Below the pieces are notes generated by a model. That model was not told where the DNA came from and did no database searches. It saw nothing but the letters and a program-made list of their open reading frames with translations. Shown in pieces: positions 1 through 8,940 of a DNA stretch of 20,170 nt. This DNA is from Azolla pinnata. Its lineage: Eukaryota; Streptophyta; Polypodiopsida; Salviniales; Salviniaceae. The stretch covers positions 9,012 through 29,181 of the forward strand of contig JBBBWG010032120.1 in the NCBI GenBank assembly GCA_037176905.1. The letters run 5' to 3'. Position numbers and translations under genes: made by a program. The first letter of the stretch is position 1. Each line of letters starts with the position of its first letter.

Positions 1-36
1 AACCCTAACCCTAACCCTAACCCTAACCCTAACCCT
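1..36. repeat. Terminal telomere-type repeat, AACCCT x6
   Basis: Six perfect AACCCT hexamers open the window. The C-rich strand reads 5' to 3' from the left edge, the orientation expected at a left chromosome end. The unit is the TTAGGG class and not the usual plant TTTAGGG. TTAGGG is known as the telomere in Asparagales. The array is too short here to tell a true telomere base from an interstitial remnant cut by the window edge. Confidence 0.8.
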
Positions 37-540
37 GAACCAATGTTGGGAACCAACCCTAACCCTAAACCAACCATTGTCCTCCACAAGTCGTTACGGT
101 TTAGGGTTTCCATGAATGATGAACCCAAACCCTAAACCAACCTCAAGGACCAACCCTAAACCCTGAACCAGCCCTTGTCCTCCACAAGCCGTTAGGGTTT
201 AGGGTTTAGGTTTTCCATGAATGATGAACCCAAACCCTAAACCCTAAACCAACCTCAAGGACTAACCCTGAACCCTGAACCAACCCTTGTTAGGGTTTAG
301 GGTTTCCATGAATGATGAACCCAAACCCTGAACCCTAAACCAACGTCAAGGACTAACGCTGAACCCTGAACCAACCCTTGTTAGGGTCTAGGGTTTAGGG
401 CTTCCATGAATGATGAACCCAAACAGTGAACCCTAAACCAACCTCAAGGATTAACCCTAACCCGTGAACCAACCCTTGTTAGGGTTTAGGGTTTTCATGA
501 ACGACGGACCAACCCTAAACCCCTAAACCAATCTCCGAGA
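37..540. repeat. Subtelomeric tandem repeat, 91-105 bp unit, 5 copies
   Basis: The landmark CATGAATGATGAACCC, or a close variant, recurs at 111, 216, 307, 405 and 496, giving periods of 105, 91, 98 and 91 bp. Each unit also carries CTCAAGGACTAACCC, GAACCAACCCTTGT, runs of CCCTAAA or CCCTGAA, and an opposing TTAGGGTTTAGGG, so every unit contains telomere-like motifs in both directions and could fold back. It looks like a diverged subtelomeric satellite. No gene is seen in it. Confidence 0.85.
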
Positions 541-699
541 CCAAACTAAAGGTTGTTATATGTTATTGTTGAGCGTCTTTCTCACCACCCCCTTGTGCCA
601 AAGACGAGATCAGTATAGGGTTTCTTCTGCAATCTCCATGCACCGTGCGATGTGTTGTACTTGCCTCAAATGTTTGGCTTTGTAATAATCAGTTCCGTT
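541..699. other. Non-coding subtelomeric DNA
   Basis: Unique-looking sequence between the satellite and the fossil element. No open frame, RNA gene or repeat could be supported here. Confidence 0.5.
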
Positions 700-845
700 G
701 AGGTTTTCTAATAAGCTTGAGGGCTAGGGCAAATACTATTTGGTACAACTTCGGACTTAGTTTAAACCTTAACTAGGGTTCACGGCCAAACGTATGCAAC
801 CATCTTTCTTCTCAACAAAGAATACGGGTGCACCGATTAAGCTTT
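700..845 (-). mobile_element. Fossil fragment of a Ty3/gypsy LTR retrotransposon (pol, reverse transcriptase)
   Basis: On the minus strand a short stretch around 770-842 reads like the start of the gypsy reverse transcriptase core (the G-A-P-V-x-F-V-x-K-K-D-G type motif). Weaker similarity continues to about 700. The fragment is short, broken at several places and old. No LTR, integrase or gag part was seen nearby. Confidence 0.6.
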
Positions 846-865
846 ACCTTTCTATTGTTATTTCC

Positions 866-925
866 AAATAATTCACCGATTCTAATCGGATTTGAACCCA
901 AGACCTGTTGCTTTCTATGGGGGTC
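866..925 (-). other. tRNA-like B-box and short hairpin, possible SINE scrap
   Basis: The minus strand contains GGTTCAAATCC (882-895 area), which matches the polymerase III B-box consensus. Beside it is the near-palindrome CCGATTCTAATCGG at about 874-887. No convincing A-box, acceptor stem or anticodon arm accompanies it, so it is not called a tRNA. It may be a remnant of a tRNA-derived SINE or chance. Confidence 0.2.
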
Positions 926-1265
926 TTCCCTGTTATAATTGAAGTACAAAAACATCACCATTTGATTGATGCATATTTTGTATGCATAACACAAGCATCT
1001 TGTCGGTATGTACCAATGAATTTCATGAAGAAAGGAACAAGACAAACACAAAGAGCGACATGAATTTATACACCATTTTGTATATAGTCCACAAGCAACT
1101 GGAGACGAAGGAAAGATCAGACAAAGTCGGTAAGCAAATCCTCAGAAACCCTTTGCTAATCGATTGTCCTGATCCAAGATTGAGGTAAAAATGAGGGGGA
1201 AAAACCCAAAGAGCTTCAAAAAAATCATCGATGATTGTTCAATGCCCTTAAGATCCTGAATGGAC

Positions 1266-3966
1266 TCAGGACCTTGTTCTGATGATATCAGTGATCACAT
1301 CATGTTGAATGCTCTGCCCTGTTGCAGACGTTGCAGTTAAGGAATCCAACGGCTCTCGTAGCGTGAAAACCATTTCTTTAGTTTTCCCAAAGTACACCTA
1401 GAATCAATAGCATATCTTCTAATAAGAAATCGATGCAATAAAATCCCCATGAGGATACTGAAATAAGCACAAAAATCAACGTAAATTTTGAATCAATTGA
1501 TGAAGGACATTTCGCATATGTTAGTGACAAAGTTGTGCGCATGTTAAGTCATCTTTTACCTGATCCAATCCATTCCTCAACTTGCTTTCCATGTCCTCAA
1601 TCATCCTCCCCATATTGCTCAAGTGTCCCTCAGAGGTAGAAAAGTCACCTTCCATCTACAGAACGTTTTACCAGCAAGACTACCTCTGAGATACGATGGA
1701 TTGTCATTTGGAAGATTGAAATCTATTCGGAAATCCTCTTCTTTGAACAGAGATTGAATCGAAATTAATAAAAATATCTCTAAATATTTAAATATCTGCA
1801 AATATTTAAAAGGTGTACCATCAAGTAAAGCCAGGTGGACTTCCATCAAATAACTTTACCTGGCGAGTGATTGATCCAGAAAGATTAAAAGACCCTTTAA
1901 AACGCGTGCTGGATGCCATTGATAGCATCACAGTGCTGGTCAAGCGATAATGTGAACTGGTCTCATCATCCGTTTTCTCCACCTATGTGGAACGTTGTTC
2001 ATATGTCATTGCAACCACCCACCATTATTACTATGATCATCAAAATAAGCATGATTATAGAGATGAAATATGGTTTGAATATCTGAAATATGAGTATCAC
2101 CTCTATGACATGAATAGCATCCCACAAACCCTGCTCCAACAAGCCACGTCTCCCTTCGGCATTTTGAGAACCATCTTTGAAAATAAAAAAACAATCGTAC
2201 AAAGTTTGTAATGGAGCACAATAGATGTACTTCTACAGCTGATATGTAGAACAGAATCTATAGAAAAATGCAAAGCATCGTCTTCATCTTAATCTGGCAT
2301 ACCTTCAAAAACTAAAATATACAGAGTATATATAATACAATATTATCAGTACCTTTCTTGATCAGAAAACAAGCAGCAAAACCTTCAGGAGAATCAGTTT
2401 CCCACAGATATACTGATGATATGCCACCTTCATAGTATCTAAGAGATTCAAATTTTGGGTAAACAAATAGATTATACCTACAGTGAAAATGTTGCCATAA
2501 AGTGAGAAAAAAAAATGGAAAAGGAAAGGTAAGGACCTCACTGGTCACGATATAATGCAAATATTTCATTTGCTTCAATTTCCAGCGCTCGTAGTGCAGG
2601 AGATGGTAAGACACCATCTTCTAGAGGTGGAAAGTAGACATTAGACCACGGTGACCTGAACACCACGTTAACAAAGAAATCATCAGATTGAGAGAAAAAA
2701 GTTCCATTACATCATATTTGCATATACAAACAACTATCCATGCATAAACATTAACATGCATTCTTTTTAAGGAGCCTCTACAATTTTGGAAAGGAGACCA
2801 AACTAACTACTTGCAATGCCACTGGAAATCCATCAATCCAAAATTGAATGTGTGCAAATAAATTATACATATCTTCCTAAGATCAGAGTATGACTATACA
2901 CTTGACCAACCAGAACAATATCCAGTTTCTGCTGAGCTTGATTATGTGAGATGAGACCAAAACATAAAATTTTCAGTCCTAGTCATCAAGAACAAAATTT
3001 CACATAGAAGTGGAACATAGAAATTCACTTCAAGTATTTAATGTAAGTAAGATCCATGCAAGTCATCAGTACATCTAACTGTATCCAGGACAAAAAATAT
3101 CAGTCCTTCAGAAAGTAAAATGCTTTGTTTTTTTGTACCCTGAATATCTGCATCAATGAATAAACTGAAAAACTGCATTTTGGGCGGAAATTTTCCATTT
3201 TCCTTTCAGTAGGAATATTAGAAGTGATTAATATCAGAATTGAGATTGTCTTCAAATTTGACAAATGATCTTAGAAAAACCAAAATTTAGAAAATGCAGT
3301 GAGCCTGACCTGTGAGAGTCACCATCCCGGTTGTAATCACACAAAAGAAATTGCTTGCCACTGCTACTGTCCCAAAGAACCTAAAAAGTGCATGTGTGCG
3401 TGAGTGCTTATATGTACATATCAACAGATCAAATGACACAAACCAAACAGGGACATCTCTCTGATCAAATGATTATACGGAGATATCAGCAGATCAGCAG
3501 AAAGACATTCTCTCCATTTTCCAGGAGCAATGATCAAATACATTCATGGACCACACATATATAGATAGATGGATAGATATAGATATTCACAAATACATTC
3601 ATACATGCAAACATACACATAAGTGCATATAAGGTGGTCCTTATTCGAATACACTTCTGCTCAGATATATACAGATCAGAAGAAAAACGTAGAACCAAAA
3701 GGAAACTTCCTTCTGGATCTATAGATGCATGACCTTAAACCTCATACAGATATAAGCAGCACGACAACAGCCAACCAGAAAGTAAGAGAGAAAAAGCCTC
3801 TGATTCTCTCACAGGCGGAATGCAGTAACAGAATTACCTCGAGTGGTTGATCGGCACGCGAGAGGAGATCGGAGGAATGGTGAGGGAGGAGGAGGAGCAA
3901 GGAGGAGAGAGCAGTTCCCGAGAGAGAGGGTGGCATTCTGCGCATCAAACCCAAGGCAGCATCCAT
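1266..3966 (-). CDS. CPB: F-actin-capping protein subunit beta (CPB), 8 coding exons
   Basis: The product pairs with the alpha subunit to cap the barbed ends of actin filaments in the cytoplasm. Coding exons in transcript order are 3966-3838, 3380-3310, 2655-2542, 2438-2353, 2174-2101, 1982-1860, 1655-1560 and 1397-1266. They total 825 nt (274 aa), all introns are GT-AG and every junction keeps frame. Matches to plant CPB are the N terminus [18 protein letters not shown] joined to [11 protein letters not shown], the motif [88 protein letters not shown] and [10 protein letters not shown]. Arabidopsis CPB is slightly shorter (about 256 aa), mostly because this C-terminal tail, ending in TRS, is longer. 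The start is the first ATG of the conserved N terminus and sits in CCATGG context. The gene ends only 1.27 kb from the window edge. Intron 1 holds a small GATA microsatellite near 3560. I am very sure of identity and fairly sure of exact boundaries. Confidence 0.95.
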
Positions 3967-4000
3967 GGCAGGAAAATGGTAGCTTTTCTTATGATGCTGC

Positions 4001-4040
4001 CTCTTCTTCTTCTTCTTCTTCTTCTTCTTCTTCTTCTTCT
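4001..4040. repeat. (TTC)n microsatellite upstream of CPB
   Basis: About 13 near-perfect TTC triplets lie 35-75 bases upstream of the CPB start codon. They read GAA in the CPB sense strand and probably sit in the 5' UTR. A shorter GAAGAA run lies at about 4168-4182. Confidence 0.85.
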
Positions 4041-4194
4041 GCTTCAGAGAAACAGGGCAGCAAATAGAGAAACAGAGTTTTGGTTCTTGGTTTTTCCTTT
4101 AGCCAGAAAAATTTGTCTAAATTTGAAAATTGAAGTTACAAATTATAATCTAAAATTGAAGTTACAGAAGAAGAAGAAGAAAAGGCCAACATAA

Positions 4195-4954
4195 CTTATC
4201 ACTAATCGTCAGCTTTAGGGTTTTTAATCAACTTGCAATGGCACGCTAATTACATCATTAACTGACATATTGATGCGATCCGACTAATCAATTGAGAGGA
4301 TCATCGTTGAGGTTTGCATTTGCACTAGCGATGGTCAAATCAGAGCAATGATCGGATGAATCTAACGGTGATGAATGGCAAGAATTCACGTAATGTCGAA
4401 GCAAAATGTTACGTTCCGGACGATTCGGTGGAGAAAAATGTAAGAGGAGCATTCCAAAACAATCCTAACTTTTGATGATGCCATGAACTTGCTCCATGCA
4501 AGGAATGTTTTACCTGTTTATTTTACAATATGTTTTGGACGTGGATATATCAACCACCACATGGGGTACCTTTCAAGGTCCACATGCGTATGAGACAAAT
4601 GATTTATAGCATATTCTCATCGCTCGATCATCAACATTTGGTTGGTGATGATGCGTAGAAGATATAAGAACTCCCATTTTTCCATAGCTAATAACTTGGC
4701 TTAGCCTTGTTACTCATGCGCTCCATGGAGCTTCGAAACAGAAAGAAATGGAGCTTCAAAGACCTTCAATCATTTTTCAAGGGAATATAATCACATCTCT
4801 GAATTCAAGGGAACCAAAACCAGATCATCAACTTGCTAATGCTATCTGTCCCTAGAGCCGAAGAAAGTTAGAGAAGGTCGGAAGAAGAAAAATCGAGCCA
4901 TTACATTTCAATGTTTCTCGAATACAAGTTTACAACAGCTGTAGATGTTGGAAC
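4195..4954. other. Intergenic region between CPB (5' end) and MED30 (3' end)
   Basis: This must hold the CPB promoter, reading leftward, and the end of the MED30 3' UTR. One telobox-like GCTTTAGGGTTTTTAATC lies at about 4211-4228. No coding sequence or RNA gene was recognised, and no TATA box could be placed with confidence. Confidence 0.5.
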
Positions 4955-5138
4955 CCCTTGATTTCATCATTAGCCGCACACGCACATTGCAGAATTTTGG
5001 ACTTTGCCATCCCAATATATCACATCGATTTCCACAACATTCTCAACAAAACTCTTGATTTCGTCAGCCTGATGCCACATCGCTGATGAAGAGCTGATTG
5101 ATGACAACCGTCACTACTTCATTTTTGCTTAAGGCTTC
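4955..5138 (-). pseudogene. Degenerate extra copies of the MED30 last exon
   Basis: At 5138-5064 on the minus strand, after an intact CTGCAG acceptor, the sequence reads EALSKNEVVTVVINQL then FISDVASG and stop. This is clearly related to the real last exon [18 protein letters not shown] followed by FISDIS. The acceptor lies exactly 300 bp downstream of the true one (5438). Relative to the true exon, this copy lacks the bases for Arg-Asp and then loses the conserved WQSP end. A third, weaker partial copy at about 4955-5040 keeps ATATATC and CTTTGCCA blocks in the same order. The copies lie in the MED30 3' flank and could be relics, or an alternative last exon reached by exon skipping. Confidence 0.7.
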
Positions 5139-5342
5139 CTGCAGTTTGTGGGGGTGGGAAGAAAAACATGCATTCACAAGATAGTCCGTATATATTCATA
5201 AAAGGAATTTATTTTATATTCGGTTCCTTATTTAACTGTAAAAGGAAATAATGTTTTATCACAAGTTTATAGCCACTTCACTACGTCAACGAAGAGATTT
5301 ACCATTGAAGCCCTCATATTTCATCAGCTTTATGCTGCCTTT

Positions 5343-7741
5343 CTAGATACTAGGGCTTTGCCACATTGATATATCGCTGATGAAATCCCGGAGCTGATTT
5401 ATGAGAACCTTCATGACTTTATTTTTGTTCAAAACTTCCTGCAATTTTTCAGCAAGAGGAAAAAAATTATATATTTGCACTAGGATGCATTTCCTTAGAC
5501 GTCCAAAAACAGTTTATTCGAGATAGAGCATCTAAGAAGAAAATCATATAATTACCTCTCTCAGCCCGGCGACCCGCTTTTCAAGCTTTTCTAACTCGGT
5601 AGGATCGGACTTCTCAATAGCGCCATTCGAAAGCTCCTCTTGGTTCCTTAGCTGCAAACACAACATCAATCCAAACTTGAGAAAATTGATTGCCCTATCA
5701 GAATATAAAACGTCTGCAGAAACCTGAGCCATTTTGTCCAAGCCTAGACTAAATCTTTATACACCTTTTGGAGATTTTTCTTTTCCTGATAGGTTGAAGA
5801 AGAGCAGTAATGATCAAATTCCAGCTGTAAACTGTTAAAGCATGTCTGATGCCAATAATACCAATTATAGGTGGTTTATACAGCAGTGTTTCACACCATG
5901 GTCACACATTCCCCAAACAGACAAAGAAAACAGCCTAAAGGCCGAGATAAAAAGACTGCAAATCTGTACTTTTGCCAATGATTTCCTCGATTCTTATGCC
6001 TGAAGTAAACATCAGACAACAGAGTGAAGAAGATGGTTCCTGTGAAATTAGCTTTCTAAGCAGGGAGGCATTTTTCAAACCCAAATTTTCCTCACAATTT
6101 CCCTAGCCTTACACCTGAGAAAAAGTAATCCCCTGCAATGAGCAGGAATCAGCAATGGTTTTGTTTGACCCTAAACAAACCAGAAACCACTAGGTTCAGT
6201 TCAAGTTTCAGGTTTGGCTTAGTGGTTTAGTTCGACTCGGGTTTTAAGTTTGGCTCAGCAATTCAATTTAAACAATTCAAACAGCCTGAAACCTCAGTTT
6301 AAGCAGTTTTAGCATTTAAATGGCTCGGCTGGTTTGGGTCAGTTCAGCCTCATGGTTTCATGCTTTCCAACAATTTTGATGGTCAGGTTTTAGCCTCACC
6401 AGAACAAACTGAACCAAGCCAAACCGTTGCCAATTCCTAACTATGAGTAGGAGAAATTGCTTCGCAAACATGGAGGTTTTTTTGTGTTAGTTAGGTAGAC
6501 CGTAATTCCAGGATGCTCCAGGGAATAGAGCCTCGGATCTCTACTAATACACAAAAGAGTTAGGAATCAATTGGTGGATAGCAACAATGACCAAGCGAGA
6601 AAAGGAAGAGGAAACAACCTCGGGGGAGTTGAAGATGGCGGTGATGATGGATCGCAGGGAAGAAGTGGAAGTGCGGAGATGCAGCCGGGATTCATCGAGG
6701 GCAGCCCAGCCAGCCTCTTGCTCGGCCAGAGCGGTTCGGTGACTGCCGGCCTCAGGGGGTGCTGGCAAAGATGACAATGACAATGATGACAACATCGATG
6801 ACGATGAGGACAACAATAACGATGATGACGATGATGACGATGTCGACGACGACGTTGATGATGACGATGTCGACGAGAACGACGATGATGATGATGACGA
6901 CGATGATGACAATGATGACGATGTCGACGAGAACGACGACGATGAAGACGATGACGATGAAGATGACAACGACGACGACGACAATGTCGACGATGACGAT
7001 GAAGATGACGACGACGACGACAACAATGTCGACGATGACGACGATGACGATAATGATGATGATGACGACGACGACGACGACGATGTCGACGACGACAATG
7101 TCGACGACGACGACAACAATGTCGACGATAACGACGATGACGATGATGACGATGACGATGTCGACGATGATGACGATGTCGACGACGACGATGTCGACGA
7201 CGATGACGACGATGACGATGACGACGACAGCGACAACGACGACGATGACGACGATGACGACGACAGCGACAGCGACAACGACGACAATGACGACGACAAC
7301 AATGACGATGACAACGATGATGATGATGATGTGAAGCAATGTGATGTGAAGCAAAAGCAATGTGATGTGATGCGAAGCAATGTGATGAGATGCGATCGAT
7401 GTACATATGCCTTAGGGAACATGCCTCGGGTCAAGCGCCGTACCTGCATTAGCACCGGCCTGAGATGCTGATGTGGCCGTGGGGGGCATCGACGCCGATG
7501 CCGGCGATGCCATCGCTGCGGCTGGAGACCAGAGGGCGGGATTGCAGAGCACCTCGTTCATGGAGGACAGGGACTCGTGCGCCGCCTCCACCGTCGCCTC
7601 CAGCGCGGCCTGCCCTTCCATGGCCAGCTCCTGCAAGCTCTTGGGAGGGGTCACAGCGGCATCTGTGGCGATGGTGGCACCTGTGGCGGCGGCGGAGGCA
7701 GCCGCAGGAGCCGCAGTCGTCGTCGTCGTCGTCTCCTCCAT
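5343..7741 (-). CDS. MED30: Mediator of RNA polymerase II transcription subunit 30 (MED30), 4 coding exons
   Basis: A subunit of the Mediator complex that links transcription factors to RNA polymerase II in the nucleus. Exons in transcript order are 7741-7444, 6761-6619, 5651-5556 and 5438-5343, 633 nt in all (210 aa; Arabidopsis MED30 is near 189). Frames join cleanly (phases 1, 0, 0). Conserved blocks are residues 35-72 ([25 protein letters not shown]), 120-147 ([22 protein letters not shown]), the heptad-like 148-179 ([18 protein letters not shown]) and the C terminus 180-210 ([19 protein letters not shown]). Residues 3-34 are a Thr/Ala-rich leader encoded partly by a GTC microsatellite, and residues 73-110 are a low-complexity Ala/Ser/Pro linker. 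The exon 2 donor (GAG|GTTGTT) is weak and is the least certain boundary. The gene is divergent from p23, with a tandem array between them. Intron 1 holds a huge triplet tract and intron 2 a foldback element. Confidence 0.93.
6123..6462. mobile_element. MITE-like foldback element in MED30 intron 2
   Basis: The two ends are imperfect inverted repeats. The left end carries GGAATCAGCAATGGTTTTG and the reverse complement of the right end carries GGAATTGGCAACGGTTTGG, with pairing continuing inward through GGTTTGGCTT (about 6211) and AAGCCAAACC (about 6417). The interior is rich in GGTTCAGTTY and GGTTTGGCTY motifs and has no coding capacity. This is typical of small non-autonomous plant DNA elements. 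I could not see a clean target-site duplication, so the family and exact ends are unsettled. Confidence 0.55.
6771..7332. repeat. Long GAC/GAT trinucleotide tract in MED30 intron 1
   Basis: About 560 bases made almost wholly of GAC, GAT, AAC, AAT and GTC triplets (GTC/ATC/GTT in the MED30 sense strand). Changes are nearly all substitutions within the triplet phase, so several frames stay open throughout, giving artefactual poly-Ser, poly-Val/Ile, Arg/His or Met/Thr reading frames. GTCGAC recurs many times, and longer units such as GATGTCGACGAGAACGACGA occur at about 6838 and 6918. The tract lies between the exon 1 donor (7443) and the exon 2 acceptor (6762), so it is read as intronic. Confidence 0.9.
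7329..7400. repeat. Short GAAGCAATGTGATGTG-type tandem repeat in MED30 intron 1
   Basis: Three to four imperfect copies of GAAGCAATGTGATG adjoin the right edge of the GAC tract. They seem to have grown by slippage with it. Confidence 0.7.
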
Positions 7742-7840
7742 GGCAGCTCTGTCAGGACTCAGAACAAAACGCAGGAAAAACAGGAAGAAAAGCTTTCAGT
7801 ACTATTTTTTTGGGTTGAAATTTTGTGGTCCCTAATCAGG

Positions 7841-8531
7841 GTTTAGTAATCAGATTAGTGGAGCTGGTGCTCGAGGTTAGCGAGGTGATGATTAGCGACC
7901 TAATCGGGGAGATGAGAGGAGTTAAAGTTTAAGACACGTGTTCGTGAGATGATTAGTGACCTAATCAGTTTGGGAATTGGGAGGGGTTGAGGGTTTAAGA
8001 TACTTGTTAGTGGCTTGATTAGCGACCTGATCAGTTAGGGAGAGGAGAGGGGTTTTTAGGGTTTAAGATACATGTTAGTGAGGTGATTAGCGACCTAATC
8101 GATAAGGGAGATGAGAGGGGTTTATAGGGTTTCAGATACTTGTTCGCGATGTGATTAGCGATCTAATCAATTACGAAGATGAGGGGGGTTTACAGGGTTT
8201 AAGATACCTGTTGCAGACGTGATTAGCGATCTGATCAGTTAGGAAGACGAGCGGGGTTTATTGGGTTTAAGATGCCTTGCTAGTGACTTGATTAGCAACC
8301 TAATCAAGTCACTGACAGGTATCTCAAACCCTGATCAGGGAGACGAGAGGGATTCAGGGTTTAAGATAATGCTTGCCGAGCATCTTAAACCCTAATCACC
8401 TCGCTAACAAGTATCTTAAACCCCGAACCCCTCTCATCTCCCTAACTACTAATCAAGTCACTAACAGGTATCTTAAACCCTAATCAAGGAGACGAGAGGG
8501 ATTCAGGGGTTTAAGACAATGCTCGTCGAGC
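7841..8531. repeat. Tandem array of a 68 bp unit with a head-to-head inversion, between MED30 and p23
   Basis: GATTAG, usually within GATTAGCGACCTAATC, recurs at 7890, 7951, 8017, 8085, 8153, 8221 and 8290 (periods 61, 66, 68, 68, 68, 69). Each unit carries GGGTTTAAGATAC and a telobox-like TAGGGTTTA. At 8283-8312 the array turns around on a perfect hairpin, 12 bp arms GTGACTTGATTA with a 6-base loop, and the units then run inverted. Two copies of an 80 bp block start at 8302 and 8451. The array fills the shared upstream space of two divergent genes and is likely part of, or at least borders, both promoters. Confidence 0.9.
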
Positions 8532-8873
8532 AGAGCGAGGTGCCGATTCCTGTCGGGTGTTTGGTTTCGGTGATCTTCCCACACGAGTGACGAAAGAAAG
8601 CGAGCGGGATTCGGACTTCAATTTTCTCCGCTTTCGTGCAAACCAGCACGCGGAAGCGCTGCGAATGCGAGCGACGAGATTAAGAAGCGGATCAGTTAAA
8701 CGCGTAAAGCAGCAGCACTCGCAGTCGTTCGATCTGTTTTCGTATATTTGTTTTTCGACGAATGCGAAGACTACAGATCTATGAAATCTCTGGGTTGGTC
8801 TGGAGCTTGGTCAGATTGCGTTATGTCCGGACAGATCACCGTGGACAGTGTGAAAGCGCCCACAATCGGCGCG

Positions 8874-8909
8874 CACGTGTGGGAGCGCCCGCCCGGGCGG
8901 TCCCACGTG
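8874..8909. promoter_or_regulatory. Two CACGTG G-boxes flanking a GC-rich palindrome
   Basis: Perfect G-boxes CACGTG lie at 8874-8879 and 8904-8909, 30 bp apart. Between them is the perfect 12 bp palindrome CCGCCCGGGCGG (8889-8900). They sit about 205-240 bp upstream of the p23 start codon. G-boxes are known sites for bZIP and bHLH factors. Their use here is inferred. Confidence 0.55.
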
Positions 8910-8940
8910 TGAAACCAACTCTTCTTCTCCGTTCCTCGCC

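Noticed and set aside
866-925. Possible tRNA gene on the minus strand
   Set aside because: Only the B-box/T-arm part fits. No acceptor stem, D-arm or anticodon arm can be built around it.
3843-4194. Plus-strand frames of 74 and 115 codons
   Set aside because: They are antisense to CPB exon 1 and the TTC microsatellite, and have no family resemblance.
6544-7455. A 303-codon minus-strand frame of mostly Ser, and companion Val/Ile, Arg/His and Met/Thr frames across the same region
   Set aside because: All are products of the GAC/GAT triplet tract. Only the MED30 exon 2 part (6619-6761) is supported, and splicing from 7444 to 6761 gives a normal MED30 without the tract.
7465-7846. Three plus-strand frames of 89-120 codons
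   Set aside because: They are antisense shadows of GC-rich MED30 exon 1, where the minus-strand frame has the conserved MED30 motif.
7890-8531. CRISPR-like regular repeats
   Set aside because: The spacers are themselves repeated, the units invert, and the DNA is plant nuclear. It is a satellite array.
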